Translations under genes and position numbers: made by a program
From: Aplidium turbinatum
Lineage: Eukaryota; Chordata; Ascidiacea; Aplousobranchia; Polyclinidae
Direction of reading: 5' to 3'
Length of the DNA: 64,000 bases
NCBI GenBank assembly: GCA_918807975.1
Contig: OU964919.1
Span: forward strand, 29,147,824-29,211,823
The notes under the pieces: generated by a model
The model's input: the letters and a program-made list of their open reading frames with translations, nothing else
Told to the model about the DNA's origin: nothing
The model's database searches: none
Part shown: positions 57,101-59,354 of the stretch, in pieces
How the letters are laid out: each line of letters starts with the position of its first letter
Position numbering within the stretch: position 1 is the stretch's first letter

Positions 57101-58343
57101 TCATTTTATGTATATTGCAGATTGTAATTCCTGATGAGGACACAACTACGAGTTGAAAACGATAGTATATTTTATTTCTGTTAAATTTGTTTGTGGAAAA
57201 TAGTTCTACGTCTTAACGTGGTGTCTAATTTTTTAGGTTGTTGTTCTTCGCCAATTGCTCCGGCAAATGGTTACATTGAACAAAGCACTGATCTTCCTAA
57301 AATATGGGCGATTGATTCCATCGTAAACTACGGTTGTGACACCGGATACACTTTACTTGGCTCTTCAGCAAGACAGTGCTCACACAACGGACGTTGGAAT
57401 TCCCCTCTTCCCAGTTGCCGACGTTAGCTTCATTTCATAATTCGCACTTTTTACATGCAGTAGATTGAAGTTAGATAATCGAAAAAAGACTTTGTAACTA
57501 ATTTTAAAGAAATAACCTAGCCTTAAATGTTTTCTTGCTCTAGCTGCAGTATTATAAAGCTGAGAATCGTTATTAAATATTTTTGTGATTTAAAACATTA
57601 ATTTAATATATTGTTCGAAGATCACATGAGATCGATTTAAAAAAAAAGTTACTCTTTATCATGATGGCAACAGCTTAAATACACAATAACTATGTGATGA
57701 TTAAAACTACTTAACCTTTATTGAAGTTTTAAAGATAATAACAAGTATTTCGATTTCAATTAGGAACGAGAAATCCACGAACATGCCTGAACAATTGTGG
57801 CCGTACCAACATCGCTGGTTGTGCTTGTGATAATGCTTGCGGAATACACGGAGATTGTTGTGATGATTATGAGCAATACTGCTTAGTTCCCTCTACGCGC
57901 TACTTTCCACCAACTACACGCTACTTTCCACCAACTACACGCTACACTCCACCAGTCACACGCTACTTTCCACCAACTACACGTTACAGGACGACAGCTC
58001 GTACTCCATATTGTAAGTATCCACATACAAATTAACTGTCAATTCTTGTATGTAAATGAGTGCTTGCTTGGTGAGCTAAATACATGAACTGCTTCTACAC
58101 TTAAATTTTTATTTGTTGTCGCATACTGTACTTCGTTGTCTTAGCTGAACATACATTAAATTGGGACTGCACGGATAGAAAGGCCAGGCGTGCGCATCCA
58201 CCAACGTGATTCAGTGTCGTTTCAGCATCCAATTTGTTCTTGATGAGTATCGAATACATGATCGTGCAAACATTTTCTTTTGAGTTGTTATGGAACAATT
58301 TTTACAGCTAAAGTACTTTTTTACAGATCGGAGACGTCGTTGA
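5865..58343 (+). CDS. Secreted multi-CCP (sushi) protein with a C-terminal somatomedin-B domain
   Basis: Gene model: 16 coding exons at 5865-6108, 6749-6952, 26325-26504, 32406-32585, 34697-34876, 40001-40180, 41894-42073, 43208-43387, 44788-44967, 50967-51152, 51553-51738, 53550-53732, 53862-54050, 57237-57422, 57764-58012 and 58327-58343. They sum to 2904 nt (967 residues plus stop), and every intron is phase 1 with GT-AG ends. Residues 1-23 form a signal peptide (MKRVLSSVLLFVLLG...). Fourteen CCP modules of about 60 residues follow, each with four cysteines and the late Trp of the fold, then an eight-cysteine somatomedin-B domain (about 886-920), a TRYFPPT repeat region and a terminal RRRR. 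CCP arrays bind complement C3b-like proteins, adhesion partners or glycans; the ligand here is unknown. No membrane segment is seen, so it is probably secreted. CCP 3-9 are nearly identical to one another. No orthologue was recognised. Confidence 0.85.
6483..6560 (+). repeat. tRNA-derived SINE-like fragment
   Basis: A B-box match GTTCGAGGCC (6539-6548) lies about 45 bp downstream of an A-box-like TGATCAAGTGG (6494-6504), the spacing of a tRNA-type internal promoter. The sequence does not fold as an intact tRNA by eye, so it is called a SINE or tRNA relic within intron 1. Confidence 0.5.
6749..6952 (+). CDS. Exon 2: CCP 2
   Basis: The acceptor is a T-rich tract ending in ag, and the donor is gtaagc. 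The exon is 204 nt, phase 1 at both ends. CCP cysteines lie in LTCKRP, ITYTC, ESTC and PTC, with a Trp in ILWTPPP. It also has an extra cysteine pair possibility (GYC and IRC). The PANGY motif is typical of CCP modules. Confidence 0.88.
7283..7382. mobile_element. hAT MITE, about 100 bp
   Basis: It begins CAGGGCTGTGGAGTCGG and ends CCGACTCCACAGTCTTG, imperfect inverted repeats of a CAGGG hAT type. The flanks gttttaac and atgttaac match at six of eight positions, as expected for an old 8-bp TSD. Confidence 0.6.
7383..8073. other. Intron 2 sequence, nothing recognised
   Basis: AT-rich intronic DNA between a hAT MITE and a CCP pseudo-exon. Open frames here lack any recognisable motif. Confidence 0.4.
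8074..8200 (+). pseudogene. Decayed CCP exon
   Basis: The text tttcag followed by CTGGATGCTACC is the same splice acceptor and first codons (AGCY) as the seven repeated CCP exons downstream. After AGCYQPRNSNWSQR the frame hits a stop. Later pieces (KPYISVGKL, DKIPKSFVC in other frames) look like remnants of the GYI...VxYxC part of a CCP. No downstream donor is evident. It is best read as a dead member of the exon array, stranded 18 kb upstream of the living copies. Confidence 0.5.
8255..8272 (+). mobile_element. piggyBac-like terminus (one end only)
   Basis: TTAA is followed by CACTTTCACTGCCA. A matching opposite end, TGGCACTGAAAGTG-TTAA, occurs at 29992-30009, but these are far apart and in different hosts, so they are ends of two separate family members. 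The partner end of this copy was not found. Confidence 0.35.
8273..9001. other. Intron 2 sequence, possibly the body of a piggyBac-like element
   Basis: Follows a piggyBac-like terminus. An open frame at 8743-8952 begins after an acceptor-like tttttag but has no recognisable domain and lacks the CCP cysteine pattern, so it is not called as an exon. Confidence 0.3.
9230..9860 (-). pseudogene. hAT transposase C-terminal part, GTF2IRD2-like
   Basis: Read on the minus strand, pieces such as LEKLLYEFLARFKDFKSHE, ELIDLQKKADLRVKHLEMN and FGATYLCKQFFSKMGVMKSP match the known order of the hAT dimerisation region found in GTF2IRD2-type transposases, including the FGxTYLCxQxFS hallmark followed by LIDEHLKM. 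Several stops interrupt it, and the N-terminal part is missing. It is a dead transposase, not a host gene. Confidence 0.65.
9880..10300 (-). repeat. Penelope-like element, left inverted arm
   Basis: Reverse complement of 11499-11919, apparently identical over long stretches. It carries a hammerhead motif on the minus strand. Confidence 0.8.
9934..9976 (-). ncRNA. Hammerhead ribozyme motif (left arm)
   Basis: Mirror copy of the motif at 11823-11865: stem I CAGAA/TTCTG, core CTGACGA, a stem II hairpin, GAAA, then a palindromic TATA stem III and the cleavage dinucleotide TT. See the right-arm entry for the detailed layout. Confidence 0.65.
10417..11376 (-). CDS. Penelope-like protein, C-terminal half with GIY-YIG endonuclease
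   Basis: This open frame gives 319 residues. The first residues (MEFLDVNHCITHGNKFKF) resemble the end of a Penelope reverse transcriptase, where FLDV is common. A basic linker with CGRCALYGNHGHH (a Cys/His cluster) leads to the GIY-YIG nuclease: YGIYVATCLLCHEQYVGQT, then RWSGHR about 15 residues later, and an ...EQPN... region toward the end. GIY-YIG nucleases nick DNA to prime reverse transcription. The reverse transcriptase palm is missing, so the copy cannot move by itself. The 3' end lies against the left inverted arm. Confidence 0.8.
   Translation of the reverse strand: MEFLDVNHCITHGNKFKFTTEDFVKATAKDRCFINGKSYHPISTFKSILYGEAIRMRLLNECHEHYISSLSRLKEKATRSDFPIAMTNDMIEIASTWTDRLRPPKPQKKNSKTMWATAFPALLKMSEKEKELKPDVMITYTRPKTIGNYVTNYKDLSKKIQSSVLQRGYSAPCGRCALYGNHGHHRLSMVSRTTTLSTPQRLFKLKQELNCSNYGIYVATCLLCHEQYVGQTVNKFSVRWSGHRATWNTFDFSSNNDRAALLKHFAVFHDLSTEPQLSQCYNVTFVEQPNIDNLDACEDKWIHRIHAKINIQKLILPQV
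11499..11919 (+). repeat. Penelope-like element, right inverted arm
   Basis: Partner of 9880-10300. It is immediately preceded by a second AT palindrome (ggagcttaaat... ...aagctcc around 11465-11505), which extends the fold at the inner end. Confidence 0.8.
11823..11865 (+). ncRNA. Hammerhead ribozyme motif (right arm)
   Basis: In order: stem I strand CAGAA (11823-11827), core CTGACGA (11828-11834), one unpaired T, stem II GCACT/AGTGC closed by GAATA (11836-11850), GAAA (11851-11854), self-complementary TATA as stem III (11855-11858), TT in the NUH cleavage position, and stem I return TTCTG (11861-11865). All core positions fit the consensus CUGANGA...GAAA except the extra T before stem II. 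A loopless palindromic stem III is the minimal form reported for Penelope-like elements, thought to act as dimers. Confidence 0.7.
12589..13786. mobile_element. hAT element nested in a hAT
   Basis: Inverted termini CAGGGTTGTCAG and CTGACAACCCTG, with perfect 8-bp TSDs atatatcg at 12581-12588 and 13787-13794. No transposase was recognised. It holds a third-level repeat at about 13010-13274. Confidence 0.85.
13010..13274 (+). repeat. Dispersed repeat ending GATACGCCACTG, copy 1
   Basis: This segment, ending cacccaccaggatacgccactg-like sequence, is the reverse complement of 61011-61268, sharing the tgcccgttcgtgt, gtttatctgctaataaa and gaccctcc/ggggggcat parts. It has one CAGTGGCGTATCC-type terminus; the other end was not delimited. 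Confidence 0.65.
13819..14030 (-). pseudogene. hAT transposase C-terminal dimerisation region (ZBED type)
   Basis: On the minus strand, STWLCESTFSVLLGIKSKNR, followed by KTPEHDLRCAVANVSPRINELV and a stop, is the standard C-terminal hAT dimerisation segment seen in ZBED-type transposases. Only this end survives within the 12340-14284 element. Confidence 0.7.
14293..14817. other. Intron 2 sequence, likely the leader of a ZBED-type hAT
   Basis: Lies between a hAT TSD and the ATG of a BED-finger transposase relic. A motif-free stretch with no clear terminal inverted repeat. Confidence 0.35.
14818..14929 (+). pseudogene. ZBED5-like hAT transposase, first part
   Basis: MAKRGPMEKYMK, a stop, then RQSVSDLHDASDSNKSNAG leads into a hAT insertion at 14930. 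The reading resumes after the insertion at 18829 as EVLTVKRSRSTFVRKYD. The 8-bp TSD ggtgactg is the last host sequence on this side. Confidence 0.7.
15094..16728 (-). pseudogene. RTE reverse transcriptase part
   Basis: The open frame covers 544 residues with the reverse transcriptase motifs in order: an LPKDMLKSLFIALPKK finger region, HRTISLMSHTLKLLLKI, QYGFMPDRGTRNAIF, CFIDYQKVFDKVRH (palm Asp), GVRQGCVMSPDLFNLYSE, the catalytic NIRYADDTVLLA, FNYLGSILN, and the RTE C-terminal signature ILMYGCETWTLTAKTRKKLE...MWFYRRILKIPWT...FLGHIIRKGELE. The polymerase part is continuous, and the endonuclease lies in separate frames upstream. Confidence 0.85.
16954..18254 (-). pseudogene. RTE apurinic-like endonuclease part, in broken frames
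   Basis: Pieces on the minus strand: RIAIWNVRTLYQQGKLDNI and GLCEVRWTKTGQF (the N-terminal Asn and catalytic Glu regions), MGGFNAKVGCNKHGK (the Gly-Asp/Asn-Phe-Asn region) and SSDHNPVIATIKI (the C-terminal SDH motif). These are the standard blocks of a LINE endonuclease. They sit in three frames, so single-base indels have accumulated. Confidence 0.8.
18378..18662 (-). pseudogene. hAT transposase C-terminal dimerisation domain (ZMYM1-like)
   Basis: The frame contains KLYLTISVSIASCERSFSKL and KMIKSYLRCTMNDDRLSALS, the conserved end of ZMYM1/DUF4371-type hAT transposases. It is the only coding trace of the 14930-18820 element and reads inward from its right end. Confidence 0.7.
18829..19324 (+). 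pseudogene. ZBED5-like hAT transposase, BED finger and following part
   Basis: After EVLTVKRSRSTFVRKYD comes FGLIGADEAGVQKPQCVVCG, then SNNSMKPSNLKRHL, a BED zinc finger (Cys-x2-Cys ... His) typical of ZBED5-type transposases. FFERK, QKQMYGVTHVNTKALRASYK and AKAQKPYSVDETLVQGCI follow in neighbouring frames. Sequence ends where another hAT begins (19336). It continues the fragment at 14818-14929. Confidence 0.75.
19336..21152 (+). mobile_element. hAT element of ZMYM1 type, right end not found
   Basis: The left terminus CAGCGCCGGATTAAC, followed by ggccccgcgc repeats, is typical of this hAT group. It encodes a broken transposase. The matching right terminus was not found before the next hAT starts at 21153, so the element is truncated or its end is lost. 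Confidence 0.5.
19742..21130 (+). pseudogene. ZMYM1-like hAT transposase relic
   Basis: KRASTLLGKAAEDIIVSELK, then FSISLDSTPDITHTDQLCFT (RNase H-fold strand with catalytic Asp), ...STHRWSVL...LSATRWSARAD (conserved TRW motif), and at the end a GERSFSKLKLIKNYLRNT-like dimerisation block near 21040-21080. Blocks are in order but spread over several frames, with an apparent deletion around 20050. Confidence 0.7.
21715..21933 (-). pseudogene. hAT transposase dimerisation fragment
   Basis: TFWCQQMESYLFITKVAVEV followed by LMPFVTTYLCEQAFSILVDV and KAKKRNRL is the conserved YLCExxFS segment of FAM200/ZBED-type hAT transposases. It is 72 residues long and has no N-terminal part. Confidence 0.7.
22939..23062 (+). 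mobile_element. 124-bp insertion carrying a hammerhead motif
   Basis: It is bounded by a 13-bp TSD acctctttcatct (22926-22938 and 23063-23075), which when collapsed restores the LINE frame. It has no coding capacity and contains a hammerhead-ribozyme motif at 22974-23015. TSD length and hammerhead match the Penelope-like element at 9880-12012, so it could be a short Penelope relative or a retrozyme-like monomer. Confidence 0.65.
22974..23015 (+). ncRNA. Hammerhead ribozyme motif, minimal type
   Basis: Stem I GGCA (22974-22977), core CTAATGA, one unpaired T, stem II GCTCT/AGAGC closed by ACAATT, GAAA (23002-23005), palindromic TGCA as stem III, cleavage position TA, stem I return TGCC (23012-23015). 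The core has A where the consensus CUGAUGA has G, which should impair cleavage. The fold matches the Penelope motif at 11823 block for block, with different stem sequences. Confidence 0.55.
23665..24600. mobile_element. Fold-back element with telomere-like core
   Basis: A 10-bp TSD catttcctcg lies at 23655-23664 and 24601-24610. The left arm (23665-23995) is a tandem of acgacagtttatcga variants, and the right arm (24465-24595) is the same motif inverted (tcgataaactgtcgtt). Between them is about 450 bp of degenerate CCCTAA/CCCCTAA repeats. Long inverted arms made of short tandem repeats with a TSD of 9-10 bp resemble the Foldback/MULE type. No coding capacity. Confidence 0.75.
23990..24440. 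repeat. Telomere-like CCCTAA repeat tract
   Basis: Interspersed ccctaa, cccctaa and variants such as ccactaa, the C-rich strand of TTAGGG-type telomere repeat. It is interstitial and degenerate, and lies wholly within the fold-back element. Confidence 0.8.
24611..25004. other. Intron 2 sequence with a SINE-like segment
   Basis: Unique AT-rich DNA apart from a tRNA-type SINE-like segment around 24805-24905. Confidence 0.4.
24805..24905 (+). repeat. tRNA-derived SINE-like element, copy 1
   Basis: Starts gtttcgccgtggccagcttgg, with a B-box GATTCGATTCC at 24876-24886. A relative at 52258-52350 shares the start (gtttcgccgt...agcttggc) and a perfect B-box. Two copies support a SINE family rather than a tRNA gene. 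Confidence 0.5.
25005..25195 (-). pseudogene. LINE reverse transcriptase C-terminal scrap
   Basis: On the minus strand, GYVGRLMRREKFGKRRQERP followed by KRRWTDYMAEDL is the C-terminal signature of RTE/BovB-like LINE proteins (GRPKxRWxD). About 190 bp, broken frames. Confidence 0.55.
25251..26083 (+). mobile_element. BovB-like RTE LINE, 5'-truncated
   Basis: A 15-bp TSD actgtctctagtgaa lies at 25236-25250 and 26084-26098. The first 390 bp encode FIFLGSKISWDSNTSPEIRR, CETWTMNKTDRRKIDAFELW and CRRRLLRVPWTTKVTNEKIL, the BovB/RTE C-terminal order, with one frame change near 25440. The tail is gatgaagaagaag. A hAT-type MITE (25657-25890) interrupts it. Confidence 0.75.
25657..25890. mobile_element. 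MITE, 234 bp, nested in a LINE
   Basis: Inverted repeats gcaacctttttcgtc and gacgaaaaaggttgc lie close to the ends, and an 8-bp TSD tctatgtt occurs at 25649-25656 and 25891-25898. No coding sequence. 8-bp TSD suggests hAT. Confidence 0.65.
26325..26504 (+). CDS. Exon 3: CCP 3, first of seven near-identical modules
   Basis: 180 nt, acceptor ttttcag, donor gtaagt, phase 1-1. The module reads AGCYRPDNPQFGSVHSEVDD, then FPIDEWVIYRCDEGYILEGD, then SSVYCRSSGWSHVPVC. Cysteines 1-4 and the GW Trp are in place. Confidence 0.9.
27838..29329. mobile_element. hAT element, deleted, nested in the MULE
   Basis: Termini TAGGGTTGCCATA and TATGGTAACCCTA; perfect 8-bp TSD cactatat at 27830-27837 and 29330-29337. 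tccggaa repeats lie near both ends. It carries the C-terminal half of a transposase. Confidence 0.85.
27942..28853 (+). CDS. hAT transposase, C-terminal part
   Basis: The 303-residue open frame begins MMGVLGEYKIY. KTRWLSLFPGISRLLEMF is the conserved TRW region, and EILRIVQFFFAVTSHNANVE then RVFSLMQSQWTKERNKLRL is the dimerisation domain at the C-terminus. The BED finger and first catalytic Asp are missing, so the copy is an internal-deletion derivative. The frame is open, with a stop at 28851-28853. Confidence 0.75.
   Translation: MMGVLGEYKIYQYFSIYTIKTEQLKECCEFANCKYKRLLSHSKTRWLSLFPGISRLLEMFSPLKSYFLSQEHPPIVIERFFENEMSELYFWHMNSLMSVFHGRIQVVERENNSVAEVLENLELVHNVLVERKNENFMSLKVKRLLVEKREEGYEDECNNFLSEVANLYKRCLEYLCKWMKPMEEFACFNWMTLNEIPSWKDVEPCLGYLIGKGVDVDDAKCFDQICNLKQFVESYLQDEEFIKLSTHKTWCKYFDQSTNITCHSEILRIVQFFFAVTSHNANVERVFSLMQSQWTKERNKLRL
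30119..31522 (+). CDS. MULE transposase with FLYWCH-type zinc finger
   Basis: 467 residues, intact. Residues 1-70 form a FLYWCH-type finger: SYEGFLYRND, INWRCAKTGCKGRL and a closing HTHPP supply its Cys2His2. A basic linker (RRKRK near 120) follows. The MULE DDE domain is at about 180-370: WMCDGTFKVSP (first Asp), the LFYQVYTVHA strand, VQIDFELASKAALIEAFP (second Asp), GCYFHLGQSLWRKI (the C-x2-H motif), and NNQLESWHNAF, whose Glu is the likely third catalytic residue. Such proteins cut and rejoin element ends, leaving 9-10-bp duplications, which fits the TSD. A poly(A) signal AATAAA follows at 31676. Nothing suggests host domestication, because it lies between intact element ends. Confidence 0.9.
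   Translation: MDFIISRKGSDMISYEGFLYRNDKTKINTINWRCAKTGCKGRLTTSLQYREQQQPPVSSGVHTHPPNPTEVAARRVENRVKTAAVRTRDPPRRIVQYAMTEVNEEVAAAVGSSTNLRQTIRRKRKATDNNPPAPVNVGELFIPDMLRQTTDQRGFLLYDSGRGDVHRMLIFSTDQFLQTLHDSEHWMCDGTFKVSPSLFYQVYTVHAMIRNNVLPCIFVLLPNKQQVTYSQMWTGIKSLKPGLAPRSVQIDFELASKAALIEAFPQTHIYGCYFHLGQSLWRKIQENGLQRLYVQNDNIRMALKMLLALAFLPVDEVSDAFDELVADYPAEVMPLVNYFEDNYVGRRNRRGDRRQPLFPVHMWSVKARQDAGLPRTNNQLESWHNAFQGSTETHHPSIFRFIEALRREEALQRANRTQLLQGRDLTQRMKRYVTMNTRITVVQQNRGQYDLRQFLRALAHNLEINVA
32406..32585 (+). CDS. Exon 4: CCP 4
   Basis: 180 nt, phase 1-1, acceptor ttttcag, donor gtaagt. It differs from exon 3 by SNGW for SSGW and a few silent bases. The 140 bp upstream (from about 32265) is copied upstream of exons 7 and 9. 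Confidence 0.9.
32586..34230. other. Intron 4 sequence, nothing recognised
   Basis: The first 45 bp match the start of the intron after exon 6. The rest is unique AT-rich DNA with a short tandem duplication (catcaggattttatgatatctga twice near 33110-33150). Confidence 0.4.
34231..34351. repeat. Small fold-back repeat, 121 bp
   Basis: It begins CAGAAGGTA and ends TACCTTCTG, with inner inverted pairs gatggtccac / gtggaccatc. No clear TSD. A probable MITE. Confidence 0.5.
34697..34876 (+). CDS. Exon 5: CCP 5
   Basis: 180 nt, phase 1-1, donor gtgagt. It carries SVQSEVDD and SHLPVC, single-residue changes against exon 3. Cysteine pattern intact. Confidence 0.9.
35410..36306. mobile_element. Solo-LTR-like insertion 1
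   Basis: Begins TGTAGCGGAC, ends GGCGCTACA (TG...CA rule) and is flanked by the 4-bp duplication cact. There is no coding sequence. This is the form of a solo LTR of a gypsy- or BEL-type retroelement. A second insertion with the same ends lies at 38540-39269. Strand and family are not settled. Confidence 0.5.
36307..38063. other. Intron 5 sequence, nothing recognised
   Basis: Unique AT-rich DNA between the first solo-LTR-like insertion and a G/C-rich block. A local duplication (gacgttttttggat twice) lies near 36590. Confidence 0.4.
38064..38420. other. Unassigned G/C-rich block
   Basis: A compositional island running from ctagggagctgac to aaacaaccaaacaagcg. It has no open frame with a motif and no obvious terminal repeats. 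The A-rich end could be the tail of a retroposed RNA. Function unknown. Confidence 0.4.
38540..39269. mobile_element. Solo-LTR-like insertion 2
   Basis: Ends TGTAGCGGAC and GGCGCTACA with the 4-bp duplication catt on both sides. The interior differs from insertion 1, so they may be different families or old copies. Confidence 0.5.
39270..40000. other. End of intron 5
   Basis: Unique AT-rich DNA leading to the acceptor of exon 6. Confidence 0.4.
40001..40180 (+). CDS. Exon 6: CCP 6
   Basis: 180 nt, phase 1-1. The protein is the same as exon 3 by eye (SVHSEVDD, SSGWSHVPVCV). Acceptor cttatcag, donor gtaagt. The start of the following intron matches that after exon 4. Confidence 0.9.
40181..41074. 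other. Intron 6, first part
   Basis: The beginning resembles intron 4. The rest is unique and AT-rich. No element was recognised. Confidence 0.4.
41075..41162. repeat. GATCTTCAAGATCAC simple repeat
   Basis: A run of gatcttgaag/gatcttcaagatcac units, self-complementary in parts, resumes after the MITE at 41580-41625. The MITE therefore landed inside the repeat. Confidence 0.6.
41163..41579. mobile_element. MITE family A, copy 2 (417 bp, 7-bp TSD)
   Basis: Inverted orientation of 2964-3381, with the same CATGGCCACCT / AGGTGGCCATG ends. Flanked by gtcatct at 41156-41162 and 41580-41586. The eighth flanking base does not match, supporting a true 7-bp duplication. Confidence 0.75.
41894..42073 (+). 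CDS. Exon 7: CCP 7
   Basis: 180 nt, phase 1-1, with SVHSVVDD and SNGWSHVPVCI. The preceding 140 bp copies that of exon 4, while the following 90 bp copies that of exon 8. Confidence 0.9.
42205..42893. mobile_element. hAT element with transposase scrap
   Basis: Ends CAGTGGTTCTCAACGGGG and GGTTAACAAACACTG; flanks ttccaaac (42197-42204) and ttcgaaac (42894-42901), one mismatch. On the plus strand near 42330-42480, FAVAFPTTYLVEKGFSCVVL and RNPLDIRGDLRMF are the C-terminal hAT block, with stops. Confidence 0.75.
43208..43387 (+). CDS. Exon 8: CCP 8
   Basis: 180 nt, phase 1-1. It carries RCGEG where the other copies have RCDEG, and SVHSVVDD and PVCI as in exon 7. Donor gtaagt. Confidence 0.9.
43847..44523 (+). 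mobile_element. LINE, 5'-truncated copy
   Basis: An 11-bp TSD ttggctttaaa lies at 43836-43846 and 44524-44534. The open frame to 44492 (RSSHTRHIDTAINDALRTVT ... DETVEWLMTSCPNI) is almost the same as the C-terminal half of the LINE at 3468-4935, with the CECG...DHVVHDC motif and a gaagaaga tail. High similarity means a recent family. Confidence 0.85.
44788..44967 (+). CDS. Exon 9: CCP 9, last of the repeated modules
   Basis: 180 nt. It ends PVCR, and the donor is GTAAAAAAA instead of gtaagt, a weaker site. If it is not used, translation runs on for about 50 codons to a stop near 45117. The following exon 10 keeps phase 1. Confidence 0.82.
45208..46014. mobile_element. hAT MITE, 807 bp
   Basis: Ends CAGGGGTGGGCAAACT and AGTTCGCCCACCCCTG; perfect 8-bp TSD tattacac at 45200-45207 and 46015-46022. 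gggccgca subterminal repeats. No transposase. Confidence 0.85.
46026..46385 (-). repeat. Gypsy 3' LTR
   Basis: 360 bp, TGTTATGAAT...TCTACAACA. A purine-rich tract adjoins its inner side. Partner of 50071-50430. Confidence 0.9.
50071..50430 (-). repeat. Gypsy 5' LTR
   Basis: 360 bp, direct repeat of 46026-46385 with about one difference by eye. Confidence 0.9.
50967..51152 (+). CDS. Exon 10: CCP 10
   Basis: 186 nt, phase 1-1, acceptor ttgcag, donor gtaagt. Cysteines in VCSHRD, FQC, STC and PTC; MNGNY replaces the usual NGxY, and KWQYEVP carries the Trp. Diverged from CCP 3-9. Confidence 0.88.
51553..51738 (+). CDS. Exon 11: CCP 11
   Basis: 186 nt, phase 1-1, acceptor actatttag, donor gtaggc. 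It reads GTCRRPSTPLNGYVIISPRG, then IDDTIIYQCNRAYRREGAAR, then VHCRVEGWSHTPTCVRK, a complete CCP. An internal gtgaga after the fourth Cys could be a donor but would break the phase. Confidence 0.85.
51739..52488. other. Intron 11, first part
   Basis: Unique AT-rich DNA plus a tRNA-type SINE-like copy near 52258-52350. Confidence 0.4.
52258..52350 (+). repeat. tRNA-derived SINE-like element, copy 2
   Basis: Starts gtttcgccgt, with an agcttggc block and a perfect B-box GTTCGATTCC at 52323-52332. Related to 24805-24905. Confidence 0.5.
52489..52835 (-). mobile_element. LINE 3' fragment, diverged copy
   Basis: TSD tcctgtagtg lies at 52479-52488 and 52836-52845, the right copy being part of a 20-bp tandem duplication. 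The minus-strand frame MSLARLAWVRLNRLRTGVGR, CECGATEQTADHVIHHC, EWLKISCPPI matches the C-terminus of the LINE at 3468-4935 but is clearly older. Confidence 0.75.
52836..53549. other. Intron 11, second part
   Basis: No gene. The stretch ending ttaagaagcgctg near 53443 looks like one terminus of a hAT, without a partner. Confidence 0.4.
53550..53732 (+). CDS. Exon 12: CCP 12
   Basis: 183 nt, phase 1-1, acceptor atttcag, donor gtaagt. Cysteines in VCSHPD, TYRC, SIC and SC; STNYIPSGKRSW and DGSWSDEAP carry the usual turn and Trp. Only 129 bp separate it from exon 13. Confidence 0.9.
53862..54050 (+). CDS. Exon 13: CCP 13
   Basis: 189 nt, phase 1-1, acceptor atttcag, donor gtaagt. It reads AGCSRPSAPDNGIIVIPRS, then SVVTFSCDRGYCLIGEERVT, then CVRTGWSHNPTCQ. 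An extra Cys in GYC is shared with CCP 2. Confidence 0.87.
54732..56727. mobile_element. CACTA-like element with about 500-bp inverted arms
   Basis: The ends are CACTGG and CCAGTG with a 3-bp TSD taa, fitting EnSpm/CACTA. Arms about 54732-55225 and 56230-56727 pair along their length (e.g. gcggccatttgaatttcggg with its complement). The middle 1 kb has no transposase. The arms contain many small indels, so it is not very young. Confidence 0.65.
56793..57000. repeat. Palindromic MITE, about 200 bp
   Basis: Two near-perfect inverted arms (about 56793-56890 and 56906-57000) share aggcagaggagaggcaaaat and its complement, and the loop is about 15 bp. No coding sequence and no clear TSD. Confidence 0.7.
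57237..57422 (+). CDS. Exon 14: CCP 14
   Basis: 186 nt, phase 1-1, acceptor ttttag, donor gttagc (weak). It reads CCSSPIAPANGYIEQSTDLP, VNYGCDTGYTLLGSSARQC and GRWNSPLPSCR, a canonical CCP. It begins with a doubled Cys. Confidence 0.87.
57764..58012 (+). CDS. Exon 15: somatomedin-B domain and TRYFPPT repeats
   Basis: 249 nt, phase 1-1, acceptor aattag, donor gtaagt. CLNNCGRTNIAGCACDNACG followed by IHGDCCDDYEQYC has the eight-Cys somatomedin-B spacing (C-x3-C-x7-C-x-C-x3-C-x5-CC-x6-C), a fold that binds PAI-1 in vitronectin and serves other roles elsewhere. Five Thr/Pro-rich heptads (TRYFPPT and variants) follow, which could be O-glycosylated. Confidence 0.88.
58327..58343 (+). CDS. Exon 16: terminal exon
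   Basis: Acceptor tttttttacag; it adds YRRRR and TGA. The total coding length of 2904 nt divides by three. The run of four Arg might be a basic tail or a convertase-like site, but this is not testable here. Confidence 0.8.
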
Positions 58344-58398
58344 AACAAGAACGTGTTGGAGCAGCATGTCTGCTTAGAAATGTTAAGCAGATATAATG

Positions 58399-58404
58399 AA
58401 TAAA
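58399..58404 (+). terminator. Poly(A) signal AATAAA
   Basis: Canonical hexamer 55 bp after the stop codon. A second AATAAA lies at 58725, followed by a T/G-rich stretch, and could be used alternatively. Confidence 0.65.
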
Positions 58405-59354
58405 GTTCGAACAATTTCTTGAAAACGAAAAACTTCAGTTTAACTATGATGTGGACTACATGGCTTATGTTGCTGTTCTGCTGAAGGAATCTAAGCCATG
58501 CTTGACCTGTGTATGTAGCCTACTGTACATAAACTTTTGATGCCTTGATAACTTTTCTATCTACTTGCTTTGACCTCGTTTCAATTGTGCCAAAGTCCTC
58601 TTAGAATAGGAGTCTTTATGCCCTGTCTTTATTTTCTAATGTTTTTGTTAAAATCTGCTGTTGAAATAGTCAAACACTATTTTACAATCATGTCCCAAAT
58701 TGTTGCTAAAATTTTGTTTGTACAAATAAATGTTGACATGTTCTGCAAATCTGTGCGTTCTTTATAGTGGCGACAACTTGATTTGTTACACTCAACCGCA
58801 ACATCCTCTGCGATAAATTAGTGGATTTTCGAGGAGCAGCCACGATTAAAGCAAGAAACAATACGCTTCAATGCAAACAGCGCAGCTAGAATATTTGCTT
58901 AAGCGAGTTTTCTTGCTTGAAATATTTTTCGCGCCAAAACCTCAGATTCACTCTTCAGTTTCTAGTTTTAGACTGGTTGCAGGTCAAGCTGGTCAATTAG
59001 TTTGTCTTGTTTGTAACTAATTAGGTGATAGTTGTGAAAACAGTTTGGAGATTGCAATGTGGAAACTCTTCAACATCGATATGCTTCTTTGTTGGCATTT
59101 ACTCGTCATATAGTTTTTAAGAAGTTCATTTCCATCGACGCCGGCTGGTTCAGTTGTTTTTACCTTGAAAGAAAGGTTGATTGTAGAAGTGCAAAATTAA
59201 TAACTTGCGGGTTTGCGTCCTTTGGTTTTTGCTGTATTTTTTTCCACAACTTTTTGGAAACCGTAACTGAATGACTGCAACAATTATTTAAAATACCAGT
59301 TCAGTGGCTCACTCCGACTAGTTATTGAAGAACGGTTACTTGGTTTAGTTCCTA
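58405..59354. other. Downstream flank of the CCP gene
   Basis: AT-rich DNA with one further AATAAA (58725-58730). No gene recognised. Confidence 0.4.
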
